Of a stretch of DNA of 64,000 nt, positions 33,297-44,451 are shown piece after piece (the stretch's first letter is position 1; every line of letters starts with the position of its first letter). A program made the position numbers and the translations under genes. The stretch is from Sparassis latifolia. Lineage: Eukaryota > Basidiomycota > Agaricomycetes > Polyporales > Sparassidaceae. The notes under the pieces were generated by a model. That model did not search any database, was not told where the DNA came from, and saw only the letters and a program-made list of their open reading frames with translations. The DNA lies in NCBI GenBank assembly GCA_018466975.1, contig CM031557.1:1054001-1118000 (forward strand), written 5' to 3'.

Positions 33297-33724
33297 ATGT
33301 CTTATTACGACGATATCCAGCGTCCGAACAACGTCTATCGGGTGCGCCGCTCCTCAAACGGCCTGCACCAGATGTACCGTTCGGCAGGGGGCGGCTACTA
33401 CGATGCTCGTGAGTCAGCGGTGCACTGTTCACCGTCCTCCCGCCTTAGGGACGTTCACTTCGGCCCCTCAGCTCCCGAAATGCGGATGGTATACCAGTAC
33501 AACCAGCCCGCACTGCAACCCCAGATGTTCTATCGTCCACCACCGATGCCATACGGGAGCCGCATTACACGGCAGTACCGTCCTGCGATGTGCTGCGACA
33601 CGCTCTGCGGTCCGTGCTGTGACTCGTGTTGTCCTTCTTGGTGCGGGTAAGTGACTACTGAATGCGCCTGCGACCATATCGCCCACGCCTTGATCGCAGA
33701 CCTGGTTGGTGCTGCTGCTGTTGA
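33297..33724 (+). CDS. small Tyr/Pro-rich protein with Cys-rich C-terminus
   Basis: Starts MSYYDDIQRPNNVYRVRRSS at 33297. Exon 1 runs to 33646; a 53 nt intron (33647-33699) leads to a short exon ending in Cys residues and stop at 33724. The tail carries CCDTLCGPCCDSCCPSWCG, then further Cys. Such Cys clusters at the end of small proteins are often palmitoylated or membrane-associated (CYSTM-like); that is inference. Read through without the intron the frame also ends soon (33652), so either end is short. A possible 40 nt intron at 33408 would break the frame and was not used. Confidence 0.6.
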
Positions 33725-34323
33725 ATTGCCGGCAGGATGATACCCGGTTGCACGAAGACCGTTTCGACGAAAGTTCCAGTTTGGCGTTATCAATCACAAT
33801 CACAATGCGGGTTGGTTCCTGGGGGAGTGGTGACGTAGAGGTTGCGTATTTGCTCAATTATATCCCATTTATGCGGCAATGAGATATAGCTTAGGGTTTC
33901 ACTCATCTCTTCCGAAGGATATGCCAAGTCAAACCCACCCTTCAGCAGAGCGGATTGCATTTGCCACATTCTCGGAGATAAAGGGCATGTCGACAGCTAG
34001 GGGGGTTGACTTGTTCTCGGTTGAAACACAAAAAGGTCTAAACCGCCAATAGTTGGTACGATGTGACTGCGACTGTCCGCCTCCGTGACTCAGCAGAAAA
34101 TCCAAGCAGTTGCCCTAGCGAAATATTATCTATCTACCGAGCATTACAACGTTCTCTCCAAGACGAGCGCCGCCGAGCTGTCACCCGCCAACGGTCGAGG
34201 GTTTGGGGAGACATCTCGGTACATTGTCGTTCAACCCTCCTGATCTTGATTACCGCACCAGTCGCGTCTCTGCCTTGTTGTTCTACGGGTCCGTCGGGAC
34301 ATCCGATCACCCTCTGGTTTCAG

Positions 34324-35600
34324 TGCCTCGACAGCGACGGCAGTGTGTGTGCGACATATGCCGGCACAAGAACGGTGCGCTAGGCTTTTTTCTGAATCGT
34401 TTCCAACGTGTCTAACAGTGACATCATTTCGTTGTAGGTAAGCCTCTGCGTGCTCGTGTGTGTGATCTACAGGCGATAGTTTCCAGATGTCGGCCGACGA
34501 TGCATTGTTTATGGAACACAGAATAATCATTCTACATGACAATGACTTCAAGTTACGACTCACAACTAATCCTGACGCTTGTCTGTTGAACGAAATCATG
34601 CCGGAAACTTTGGTCAGGCGAACAGCACGTATACACAAGTAGCTGTGGCGTTATGCTCTTGAGCTAACCCGTCTTTTTGGTCGTATATCAGTCGCAGAGT
34701 GGGAATGGAACATTTACCCGCTCAGGCGTCTTTTCGCGAACATTTCGACAGTTATATCTCGGTACTAGTCTTCAGCCAAATTCAACTCCGATAATGGATC
34801 TTTCGCCTACACCATGGCCAGTTTCTGAATACAGCAGTACATATTCCACAATTTCCACCGCGTCCTGGAGACTGCTGGAGACGACGGCGATGACGATGGT
34901 TCGGAAGAAGAAATTAGCCATACTGACGGCACAGATGAATATCCTACCGACTACTTCCACGGTCAATCGATCGGCTCCAGTCGGTTTTGCGGCACGTCAA
35001 GTGGTGTCGCGTCCGTCCACCAGGTGATTAACCCCAGAAAATACACCACGGGTGCTCGTCAGTCCACCGTGGAGGCTTACCCGCTCAATATACAACTTAA
35101 CTTCAAGAGATAGGACTTTTGGAACATCAATCCGGTGAGTTGGGGCCTTCGTAGGTAACCCAAGGATCGGATGAGAAGTGTGACGCAACAGCACATAGCA
35201 GTAGGGCGACGGCAGCGAAGGGATTGTTCCTCATAGTACGCAGGCCTCTTACGACACTTTTCTTAAAGGTTGGCTGATGCAACAGCGGCGTAAAAACATT
35301 AACGTTCTCAAAGTTCAGGTCCACCAAAGAGACAATTACTAGTTCGTCATCGAGAATCGCTTAAGTGCATTGGAACTTGACACACTGAAATATTCCACTA
35401 GCCGAGGCATCAGACTGGGGACGTATGAAACGAATCGGACCTCTGATTGCTACTGACGGTACTTGGTCGGTGAGAGGTTCTGCCAGAGTCAGATCGTTAA
35501 TAAGAACTCGCTGACCGCGACTCTGACTCTTCATGAGCTGTAGATGTACTGCGTTAGTTGATCTGTAACGCATGCCGGGCAAGCGGCACGCACGAGGTTT
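34324..35600 (+). pseudogene. Zn2Cys6 transcription factor pseudogene with an internal inversion
   Basis: Decayed relative of the gene at 44452-47898. Plus strand: RQRRQCVCDICRHK at about 34340 (first half of the zinc cluster), an acidic linker, then CGTSSGVASVHQVINPRKY and LNIQLNFKR followed by an in-frame TAG and DFWNINP at about 35120. The next homologous block, which in the intact gene reads LVDLYFEHVNVFTPVLHRPT, lies here on the MINUS strand at about 35340-35137 (SLVDLNFENVNVFTPLLHQP, LLLCAVASHFSSDP). After it the plus strand resumes with LTATLTLHEL, TAG, MYCVS at about 35505-35555. So a segment of roughly 200-270 bp has been inverted within an already familiar exon order. Two or more stops make it non-functional. 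Confidence 0.82.
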
Positions 35601-36189
35601 TCTAAGGACATGAGATGGCCCGAGCCACACACTCTGCAGAGCAGGAGAGGAAAGCGAGCTGCGTAGGACGAAACACATAACCTCAGTCATTAAATCGTCA
35701 ATACGAAAGTAGTAGGCGGAACGAACTAGCGGCCAGAGGTGAAAGTTCCTTTGGCAAGTGATCACCACCCAGGGATCTCATAGCGTTCGTGCAGAAAGCG
35801 GAGCGAAAGAGACCAACACTACTTCCTCGATTTCTGAGAATAGATGGGAAAAACTCGGGGAGACCTTCCTGAGCCCAATGGATTCCCTGATTCTAGTTTC
35901 AAAAGGTTGGAGTAAGTATCAGGATTGACCGCTTTTAGGATGAGTAGTGAATCGACATGGTTAACCGTCGAGCTGAAATCGGACTAGTGATAACGGCAAT
36001 GATTCTGTGAAGTGTGAAGAAACATGGTAGTAAGTTGACCAGTTGGGGAGCTCGGATCTTACCTGCCACAGTTTAGAGATGTCGGGATGTGGGCGGGGAC
36101 AAAGCCAGGAACTTCGGAAATAGCGGAACCCATTGGGTTCCGTTCAGCTAGTGTCCAAGAACCATGTACCAGCGAGGAGGACATGAGGC
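35601..36189. other. no gene seen
   Basis: Noncoding-looking sequence between two pseudogenes; probably further decayed remains of the Zn2Cys6 gene, but no homologous segment could be followed. Confidence 0.3.
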
Positions 36190-36250
36190 TAGTCTCCAAA
36201 GGCAGGCTGACACTCTGCTTCAACCTTCGTTCCTCAGGATATCCGTGTCT
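36190..36250. repeat. hAT-like element end fragment
   Basis: Begins TAGTCTCC and matches the right end of the element at 15857-16674 over about 60 bp, including ACTCTGCTTCAACCTTCG and CCTCAGGATATCCG. No matching second end or target duplication is visible within 1 kb, so it is a truncated copy. Confidence 0.6.
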
Positions 36251-36539
36251 GGCTGGATGTGTCCTCCCCACTGGCAGGGCGTCGATAACAATGCCCTATA
36301 CTTCGATGGGCGTTTTGACATCTCAAATTAATCTAGAGACCTTCAGTATGCGGCACACATGCAGTTGAATATGCTCACCGTGCGTGATGGTATAGAATGA
36401 ACTCGCCGACGACAGCAGGTTTACCTCGACATGCCTACAAATTTCGAGCTTCAAGTCAGATCGAGCCCTGACGTTTTCGACAGCGCACACGAGGCAGCAG
36501 TCGTTATCGTCGGGCTTACGAATCCTGAGGATGGCGCCG

Positions 36540-37395
36540 TGTCTTGCACCGATGTCCAGTTTATTCCATACAGCTCCGCGAGGACGCAAAAAAACAGGAA
36601 GAAGAGACGGAGCTTGCTAAGGACGACGCCACCGTGGAAATCTCCATGACGGAAGTCATCACTCTGGCCAGCAGTAGCAAGGCTTTAGAGTCGTCATCGC
36701 CTGAGAGTCAGTCGAAGACTATTTCTGCCGCCAAGCCGTCCACGATATCTGGCGCTGAGGACGAGGACTCTGAAGTGAATAGCGAGCTGGGGGAACAGGA
36801 AAGAAACCTGGATCGTAAGGGTAAGGGTAACCGCATCCAGGCTTTCGCCCAGTGCGATCTCGTAGCCCTTGCTTTCGCTGGTGATCGCGTTGTCCAGGTA
36901 TATATTGATTTGAAGTCAGCTCGTTCTTGTATGCTTATTTTTCTGTAGGATTTCGCGGAGCAAAAACGGCGCGAGATTCAGGAAGATGCACCGCATGAGG
37001 TCGACACTACACTTCCTGGATGGGTAAGTATAATATTAACAGACGATCAACCTCCAGTTAACTGGAGTTGTGGGGTGGGGTAGGCACCAAGAAAGCACCA
37101 CATCTCATCAAGAAGGTACCAGGGCTAGACCCGTCTTCTCGTGCAGACTACAACAAAGCGCACGTTATTATCTCCCAGACGCGCGATAAGAATAAAGGGG
37201 GCCAAGTATTTGGTTACAGACCTGCGATACCCGTATACTAACCAGCAAGGCGCAGTTTGAGCGCAGCGTCGTAGTCTCATACCAAGAACCGTCCGCATCA
37301 GAGGGTTTGCGTCGAACATACGCAGCGTCGAGACACCACTGGGTACTGAGTGGAATACCAGTGTAGCATTTCAACGCGCGACGTTGTCTAGAGTT
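36540..37395 (+). pseudogene. UTP14: UTP14 (U3 snoRNP component) pseudogene, C-terminal part only
   Basis: UTP14 is needed for 18S rRNA processing. Visible pieces: EISMTEVITLASSS, EDSEVNSELGEQERNL, FAQCDLVALAFAGDRVVQ, a 50 nt intron still in place (36897-36947), DFAEQKRREIQEDAPHEVDT and TTLPGW, KKVPGLDPSSRADYNKAHVI, then frame breaks within YLVTDLRYPYT / TSKAQFERS, an insertion, and GTEWNTSVAFQRATLSRV near 37345-37395. The retained intron shows a DNA-level duplication, not retrocopying. The N-terminal two thirds are absent. Several indels and stops make it dead. Confidence 0.82.
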
Positions 37396-37733
37396 ATGGT
37401 CAAGAAGGTATGTGGTCCGTTCACGAACGCCCTAGTGTACGTAACTCAAATGGTGTGTTTCATAGCCTGGCATGATCATTTCACCTCTGCAGAAGTTGCT
37501 CTGAGTCCTCGTTTACATACTATGGGTGCACTTTCACTGGCAGGTAGAAAATACATTGTCGGTCAGCTTCACGGCGAACATATCGATCCTGGGAAGCGCA
37601 GTGACACTATTCTAATATATAGTAACATATGCAGAATGAGCCATGACTATGATACAAACACTACATCTATGCTGTGGTTGTTGATGAACTACAATGATTG
37701 CTCCGATGTTTTGGTCGTGTCCGTAGTTATTCG

Positions 37734-39889
37734 TTAACCATCTTCTCCTAGGGCCAATGTTACGATCGTGTATGCGTTCGCGAGCACGATGAGGAGCCAA
37801 ATGCTATATCCAAGGCAGATTGTGAACTTCCCGTTCGAAAAGTCCACCATTTCTTCCTCCACAGCTTCCTTGTCTTCTTCTACTTCTACGCAGGCCTCTT
37901 TAAGCTGGACCTCAGCGGGGGCATCATCACTTGATAACGCAGGTATCTCCACAGATGATTTGTCATGTCGCGGTTTCTTGACGCTCATGATCGACTTCGA
38001 CGAAGTCAACCAGATGAGGGGAAACGCAACAAAGGGTAGCACGATCGACAACACAACCTGGGAAACTATCAGTAGTGTGCTGATTCCTGCACGACCCAAC
38101 GCGCTCGCGACGACCATGGAGGGAATCAGACCAAGGCATCGGGTCACCAAACGTCTGGCGACGGGCTAGGAGGGAGGGATTAGACCAGGAGAGTGAAACC
38201 ACCTGGATCCATATACTCACAGACATCCTCCATCGGATGAATCCTTCAGAGACAGTTTGACCTGCTAGCGTTGCAACAATGGATGAACTTTGACCTGAAG
38301 CCAGAAGTGCAAGAGCAAACAAAATTGCAATAGCTGTACAATCAAGCAAACTCAGCCGTACCGCGCAAACGTCGAACGACAGTGCATTTACCTTTACCCA
38401 GTCGATCCCGCAGCAACTCATACATATCAAAGAGAGTCACAGGCGAGTTTGAATTCGCCGATTCCGGAGAGTAGTAAACCGCACTCGCAAGGACGAGGAT
38501 CCTGGACGATGTTCAGCTCATCTCATCAGACACGCTCCACGAAGCAGCACTCACAATGTATTGATCACAACAGCCAGACCAAGCAAGCTGATGACCATAT
38601 CCACAATTCCATGGTATAAGTGTGCGCGCACAAACGCGAGCGGATGATTCTCCCGTTCCTCATACGATTTTGGAGTAGTAGCGTCGTCCTGCATGGGAGC
38701 GACGACTAAATGTTCGCGAAGGGACTTCACGAATGCCCATAATCGCGCTCGCCAAAGTCGCAAGGAAGTCATCGACAGCTCACGCTTGCGTGTTTCGGCC
38801 AGGATGAGAGTATCACTTTCCTTCGATTTGAGTAGCCTATCCTGAGTAGCCATGGCTGAACCAAGAAACAGACTGTGTGGCATTACGGTCGCACCGAGGA
38901 TACTGATAGCTGATGAGATCTTAGTAGAGCTTCACCATCAGATTTGGACAACAGCACTTACAAGTGTAAAGACCTCCAGGTGTGATCAAGACATGCGAAG
39001 GTATAAACCCATCAAAAGCGTGGCCCCAATGCACTCCAGCTTTAGAGATGATTGCTGCCATGCAAATCAAAACGGTGAAGACCTGCATTACATGAGACGA
39101 ACATAAGTGGGACACATTAGTATCAATTCAGTGAGACGACCTACCAGGACTGCGATCAGAAGCTCGAATACTCTAACAGGTTGACCTCGAAGAGGGTCCC
39201 TAAAAGCCAGTAGTACCAGCACGTCGGCTGCAGTTACCAGTACGCCGGCCCATTCAGGAAGCTTCGGGAAGAGCAGACACAGCGCGATGGCAGAACCTAA
39301 TAGCTCAGCGAGGTCGGTACTTATGATGGCCACCTCTGAAAGCAAATACAACGGATAAAGGACGAGCCATCGCCATAAACGAGGATGCTTAGGGCGATCA
39401 TGCAGTAGCAACCGACAGTGTGAGGCAAGATCTACCGTCGAACGTCAACCACGGGGCACAGCATCTGAGCGATAGAACTGACCTAGCCCAGTAACACATC
39501 CCAATCTTGTAGCGAGAACCTTAACAAGTGTCATCAAAAAAGTGGCCGCGCTAGAGTGCGCGAACATACATACCTGCATGTAGATTGCAAATAAGCCAGA
39601 CAATAGCACGACAAAAAGCAGCTTGTATCCATATTCTGAACCGGCCTGGAGATCGACACCCCAGTTACCCCTGTCATGGCAGTTCAGAGTTGTCCGACGC
39701 GCACGTCGAACCATCAACAAAATGAAAGGCTCACGGGTCGAAATACGCTACTGAGCATATCATACCTACGCCAGTATGCTTCCTGGCATGGCGAAGGACG
39801 ATTCCAGCAGCAGAGTAACATCGGAAGAGGATCCGATGGATGACACCGGCCTTCGCGCTCTTCGTCTTGCTGCTCGTCGAGCGAGCCAT
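37734..39889 (-). CDS. NRAMP-family divalent metal (Mn/Fe) transporter, Smf type
   Basis: Proton-coupled importer of Mn2+/Fe2+ at the plasma membrane or endosomes. Nine exons: 39889-39735, 39670-39574, 39519-39483, 39431-39145, 39082-38962, 38909-38555, 38501-38392, 38333-38221, 38165-37734; total 1707 nt, 568 residues. Signature residues: DPGNW in SVAYFDPGNWGVDLQAGSEY (TM1 metal site), TDLAELLGSAIAL, and the TM6 metal site ATVMPHSLFLGSAMATQDR, then ALALLASGQSSSIVATLAGQ and VTRCLGLIPSMVVASALGRA. About 11 hydrophobic helices. A charged loop after TM6 (MTSLRLWRARLW, YEERENHP) and an acidic loop near the C-terminus (SSDDAPAEVQLKE) are cytosolic. All junctions keep frame; the gene looks intact. 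A 37 nt exon is unusually small. Confidence 0.93.
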
Positions 39890-40027
39890 GCGCCGGAGTG
39901 AGAGTGATCGTGGTGGTTGCTAACAAAAGGGCTCCCATAGCACCAACCCCAGCTTTCTATACTCCCATATTGAACCAGAGGAATGGGAGAGACAGCACCG
40001 TGGCTCCATTGCTTTCATCACAGGACG

Positions 40028-40360
40028 CATAACCCTTTTTTCCCGAGGAAATAACTTGGAGAAATGCATGGAAATCAACAAAGTTATACTGCGGGAAAAA
40101 CATGAGGAAAAAACGTGTAAGAACAAAGCATTTCCGCAGTTTTTCCACTGGAAATAAGTTGGTGGACAAATATGGTAATTTTGTCCGGGTTTTGGCATGT
40201 CCTGTTGCCTGATATGGTAGGCAACTTATTTCCAGGGGAAAAACTGTGCGAATGTTTTGTTCTTTTCTCACTTTTTTCTCGAGGTATTTCCTCTGAAAAA
40301 ATATTATTGATTTCCATGCTTTTTTCCAGGTTATTTCCAACGGATAAAAGTGGGAATGCT
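40028..40360. repeat. fold-back (long inverted) repeat, about 330 bp
   Basis: Left arm 40028-40163 and right arm 40221-40360 are imperfect inverted copies of ~135 bp around a ~58 bp centre. Matching words: GGAAATAACTTGG / CCAGGTTATTTCC, GCATGGAAATCAA / TTGATTTCCATGC, GAACAAA..CATT / AATGTTTTGTTC, TGGAAATAAGTTG / CAACTTATTTCCA. AT-rich, no coding capacity. Probably a MITE; no clear target duplication was found. Confidence 0.8.
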
Positions 40361-42913
40361 TCCAGTGTCATCGGTGGGAGGACTGAATTGCATGCAGGTT
40401 AAAGATAGACTACGAACAAGGGATATCCCGACTGCGCCACAGCGGGTCTGCCATCACACTTATCGCAGAATGACAAGACATTATTAGCAAGTTCCGAACT
40501 TCTCAATGCCTCTGGCACCAAACCGTCCGAAGAATGTCTCTCCGACGACGATACCCAAAAATATCTAGGTAACGGATTTTCGGGTCAGGCGCCACGACGT
40601 ACCACGATAGCAGACGAGAGCGCACCGCTATAAAGAACCACGCATTCATCACCATGACCTAGAGAAAAGTAGATGGGTCATCCAAGGCTTACAGCGGAGA
40701 GACGGAAGCGCATACAGCAAGCATCAGAAAATATGCGATCGCACTCTGGAAGCCTTCGAGCAAACCACGCGGGACGTCCGTCCACAGGGAAAATTGGAGT
40801 ACACCAACGCTGGGTTCGCAGCACTGCTCCTCCCCCGCGAGAATCGCTTTCTTCGAGGCGGCGGCTGCCTGCCAACGAAGGTCGACAGACGCACGAAGAG
40901 CGGCGAGGAAGCGGTAGAACGCGGCGAGGAAAAAAAGGCCAACACATGCGGCGAAAGTCGTGCTCGCGTAGCTTGGAGAGGTATTGTAAAATTCGCTGGA
41001 GACAGAGTGAGCGTGAGGGGCTTACGAGGGGACCCAAGGCTGAAACCAGAGGGTGTCGTGACCAATATGATAGTGGAACGGTAGCATAGCCATCATGGTC
41101 ATCGACATGGATGTGGAGTTGTCCATGCTGCGATACAAGTGCATAGGTGAGTCGGATGTTAAGATGTGAGACGAAGAAGAAGAGGCGCCACCTTGTTCCA
41201 TTCATAGAGTCCATGGGTGCACGGCAGAGTGGATAGTGGGTGAGGAGAGTACGGCTTCAGTGCAGCCCAAGGTAGAAGGGACGTCTGATAACTGCTGCAG
41301 GCTGTCTTTTTGAATACTGCTGCAAGTCTCAGCGTTTCGCTGGAGGGCACGTGAAGCAGGACCCCGATTACTGCACACCAATACTTTGAGGATAAGCTGC
41401 TTACAATCGCAAATTGGACAAAACTCAGCAGAAAATCTGACAGGGCGTGCGTAATGTTCTCGCAGCTGTCTTGCTAATGTCAGTAGCAGGGACAGGAGAA
41501 TCACGCACAGGGCGAGAAGATAACACGGGTCCCGGATCCAGAGTAGAGACACGTATAGGCATATGGGTAGGCAGATCCACAGATGAGTCTGTGATACAAA
41601 ACGACGCGGCGGCATCAGCTAGAAATGTGCGCAAGACTTAGGAGTAGCGAGAGATATCGACAAATATTGTAACCGACCTAGTGCCACGGGTTTGTTGGTG
41701 TTCTTGCCTGGTGCTGTTCGCGATGAGTCGTCAACCAATTAGAACGCAAGCCAATACCAGTCCGACTATTCGTTGACTAAATGTATCACCGCTACAAGCA
41801 CTGCAGGTATAAGACCAAGTTGGTTTGAATGCAGACTCGTAGAGGGAGCGATCATTGAACAAGGGTCACAAGTCTGGAGCAGAGGAGCCGTGCGCGACGC
41901 AAAGTGGCAATCGACTGACAGACAGTTAGAAAAGACGAATCCGACAAATTTTGTACAGAGATATATAGTTCTCGACTGAAGCTGGCGAGCAGCAGCGAGC
42001 ACCAGATAGAGAGCGTGGGGAGGATCACGTGCTTTGCGGTATTTTCTGGAACCAATCAAAGCGCCGCTGAGTCAATTTTGCGCCAATCGCTCAAGTAAGC
42101 GAGAACCTCATTTTCCTCCTTTCCCTCTTCCCACCACCATCTCACCTTCATCATACTTCATCGTCCGCCGTCAACGAGCCTGCCCGTACAACCTACTGCT
42201 TTCATCCTGGCGTAGTGCTCCTCCAGAAACACTGTCTCTGTTGCTTCGTCGACGGCCCAATCAACAGTTAGAAGATTCTTACGTGTGCTATTTTTTTCAC
42301 CTTCCTCATCGTTTCCCCTCATCGTTTCCTCTCATCGTACCCCCTCGTGCACATGAGCAACTGGCAATAATCCATAGCTCATCGCTCCACGCTCTTCATC
42401 TATTGGTCCTGCTTATACTGTCGGCGATGCTCAGCGCTGTCAGTCTTATCCGACGCCGGTAGTTTCTCCGCTGCCCTTCATTAAGTTTGCCCTGTCTGGC
42501 GACGTCCTCCCACTGCTTGCCACCTCCCTAGGCGGTGTCCTAGGTCCTGCCCTCCGCCGCGGACGGCCCCTGATGTAATTCGTCGTCAGACGATACCTAT
42601 GCCCTTTGCCCTGGTCGCGCTATAGGTGCCGGCGCTGATGCACAATTGATAGGAACGATTCGTTCTGCTCGGGCCCCGGTGACTCATTTTGCTGAGGAGG
42701 TGCCAACCCTCTGAAGAGAACATCTTTGCTCTCTGGGTTGAATTGTACTGTATTCGTCTCAGAAGTCTGGCTTCTGCAATGTTTCTTCGCAACTTTGTTG
42801 GTATCGGCACGTTCTGGTGAAAGCGCATAGGTAATTGTGTTGTGCTGGAGCGCGACCTCGGGTGGTTATCTAAGTGTTCGGAGTCTCGGTGTCAGGGGGC
42901 CTACTATTTTGCG
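40361..42913. other. long region without a supported gene
   Basis: Open frames on both strands (for example 40678-41214 minus, 42034-42462 plus) are low-complexity or lack protein-like composition. The pyrimidine-rich part 42110-42350 may be promoter and leader of the gene at 42914. No repeat or RNA gene was recognised. Confidence 0.35.
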
Positions 42914-43645
42914 ATGCCTTCAAATGGACCACTTATTCGACATTGGCAGCATACCTCGCCCCGTATCATCGGAATCCTCACAACCATGCAGTGGCCTCTG
43001 CATGATCAACTCGCAATAGCGCACGGTGAATACCTCTACCGCACGATAACTCTAGTAGCACTGATGGCTTCTTCGATAGCGCTTTTCGCCTGCATCGCTG
43101 TGCTCTTCACGATGCCAATCGCACTCCTGGCTGCGCGCTATCTCCGGCATGGTCCTCGCTGGTTCCGCATACACGTTATTTTCAATGGCATTACGACCTT
43201 CCTTGTCATCCTAGTCTTTGGCCTCGGCATGGGTGCTGTTAGCACGCAGAATTTGGGAACTCAGTTCAACGGCCCCTATTCGGATTTGCATCACAAGCTC
43301 GGCCTTACGATATTCATCCTCGTTCTCGCGCAGACCATCCTCGGTATCTTTTCGCACTACTACCCTGGTGGACACATTTCGCGCCGCGTGCACGTCGCGT
43401 TCGGTACCATCGTCGCCGCGGGAATGATTTGGGAGACGTGGGAGGGCTTGCACAACGAGTGGGCTGAGATGAGCGTCTCGATGACCGTAACGCCCCAGGG
43501 AGTACAGATCGTGTTTTGGGCGGTGTTTATGGTGCTGGCCATTGCGTATGGAGCGGCGGTTGGGCAAGTTGCGCTGCGCAAGGTTGCGGTGCAAACGTAT
43601 GAGGATGTGAAGTCGGACGAGAAGCTCCCAATTTCTGTACCATGA
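42914..43645 (+). CDS. cytochrome b561-domain membrane protein
   Basis: About 243 residues if started at MPSNGPLIRHW (42914); the frame is open further upstream but there the sequence is not convincing, and MQWPLHDQ (42986) is the next candidate. Four to five hydrophobic helices: TLVALMASSIALFACIAVLF, IHVIFNGITTFLVILVFGLG, KLGLTIFILVLAQTILGIFS, VHVAFGTIVAAGMIWETWEG, VQIVFWAVFMVLAIAYGAAV. Candidate haem-ligand histidines are RIHV, DLHHKLG, and HISRRVHVAFG. In the family these proteins pass electrons across a membrane, often from ascorbate or to ferric iron. No DOMON domain is seen. Single exon as modelled. Confidence 0.7.
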   Translation: MPSNGPLIRHWQHTSPRIIGILTTMQWPLHDQLAIAHGEYLYRTITLVALMASSIALFACIAVLFTMPIALLAARYLRHGPRWFRIHVIFNGITTFLVILVFGLGMGAVSTQNLGTQFNGPYSDLHHKLGLTIFILVLAQTILGIFSHYYPGGHISRRVHVAFGTIVAAGMIWETWEGLHNEWAEMSVSMTVTPQGVQIVFWAVFMVLAIAYGAAVGQVALRKVAVQTYEDVKSDEKLPISVP

Positions 43646-44451
43646 TCGTACGTATATATGCGGATGCGGTTGATGAGTACTTATGATATTCTGTATCGTC
43701 GTCGATAGTGGGAACTTATTCTTCTGCAGCTCGTTATGTCATTCTCATTCACTCAGAAAAAGACGTCCAGTATTATATGCTCTGTACAATAATACGTGCA
43801 TAAGTTGCGAGGTGAGTCCATGAGCTGTCGCAAAATAATCGCAAAATAATCAAAAGCTTAGGTCTCTGTGTACGTTTCAATTCCACGGTTCCTCCCGAGT
43901 GGGCGTGACATGCGAGGTCACGTGATGTAGGATTATATTGCACCGTCACAGATAGCGATCATATCGACCCGACGATACCCGACGAGCCACGCTCGCTATC
44001 TAATGATGACGAACACTCCGAAAATTATGAATCCATGGTTTCTAACATTATGTGTACTGCAGACTTCATGGAAGCATGAGACGAAGAGATGAGGTGGCGA
44101 GCGACGGCGAACGAAATTCGTAGATCTCCCTTCCGGCGGATCGATAAGATAGTCGCCACAAGGAAAATCACATGCCAGGATTAACCGCGAGCGCTTCCGT
44201 GAAGATACTACAGAAGAAATATATTGTAAGCTGGCGGCCGTGACTGCAAATCATTCACCAGCATCTGTAGCGATTGGGCAGCGTGAGCAATCAATAATCT
44301 GAGTGGTCATACTTTTCAACCAATCGATACCTGGGGGTCAGAGTCGGCATAAAGGCTGACGTATGTCGTGGCGGTGTAGCGGCTGCTCGGCGAAAGAACA
44401 TACATAATACAGAATTCTCACGAAAGTAGCACCACCTCCTTGTTTACATCC
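43646..44451. other. intergenic, promoter of the Zn2Cys6 gene
   Basis: No coding frame or RNA gene seen. Confidence 0.4.

Noticed and set aside
33408..33447. 40 nt GT-AG intron in the Cys-rich gene
   Set aside because: Too short, and splicing it would shift the frame out of the coherent Tyr/Pro-rich and Cys-rich sequence.
40678..41214. 178-codon minus-strand frame
   Set aside because: Composition is not protein-like, an overlapping plus-strand frame is equally open, and no splice partners or motifs are seen.
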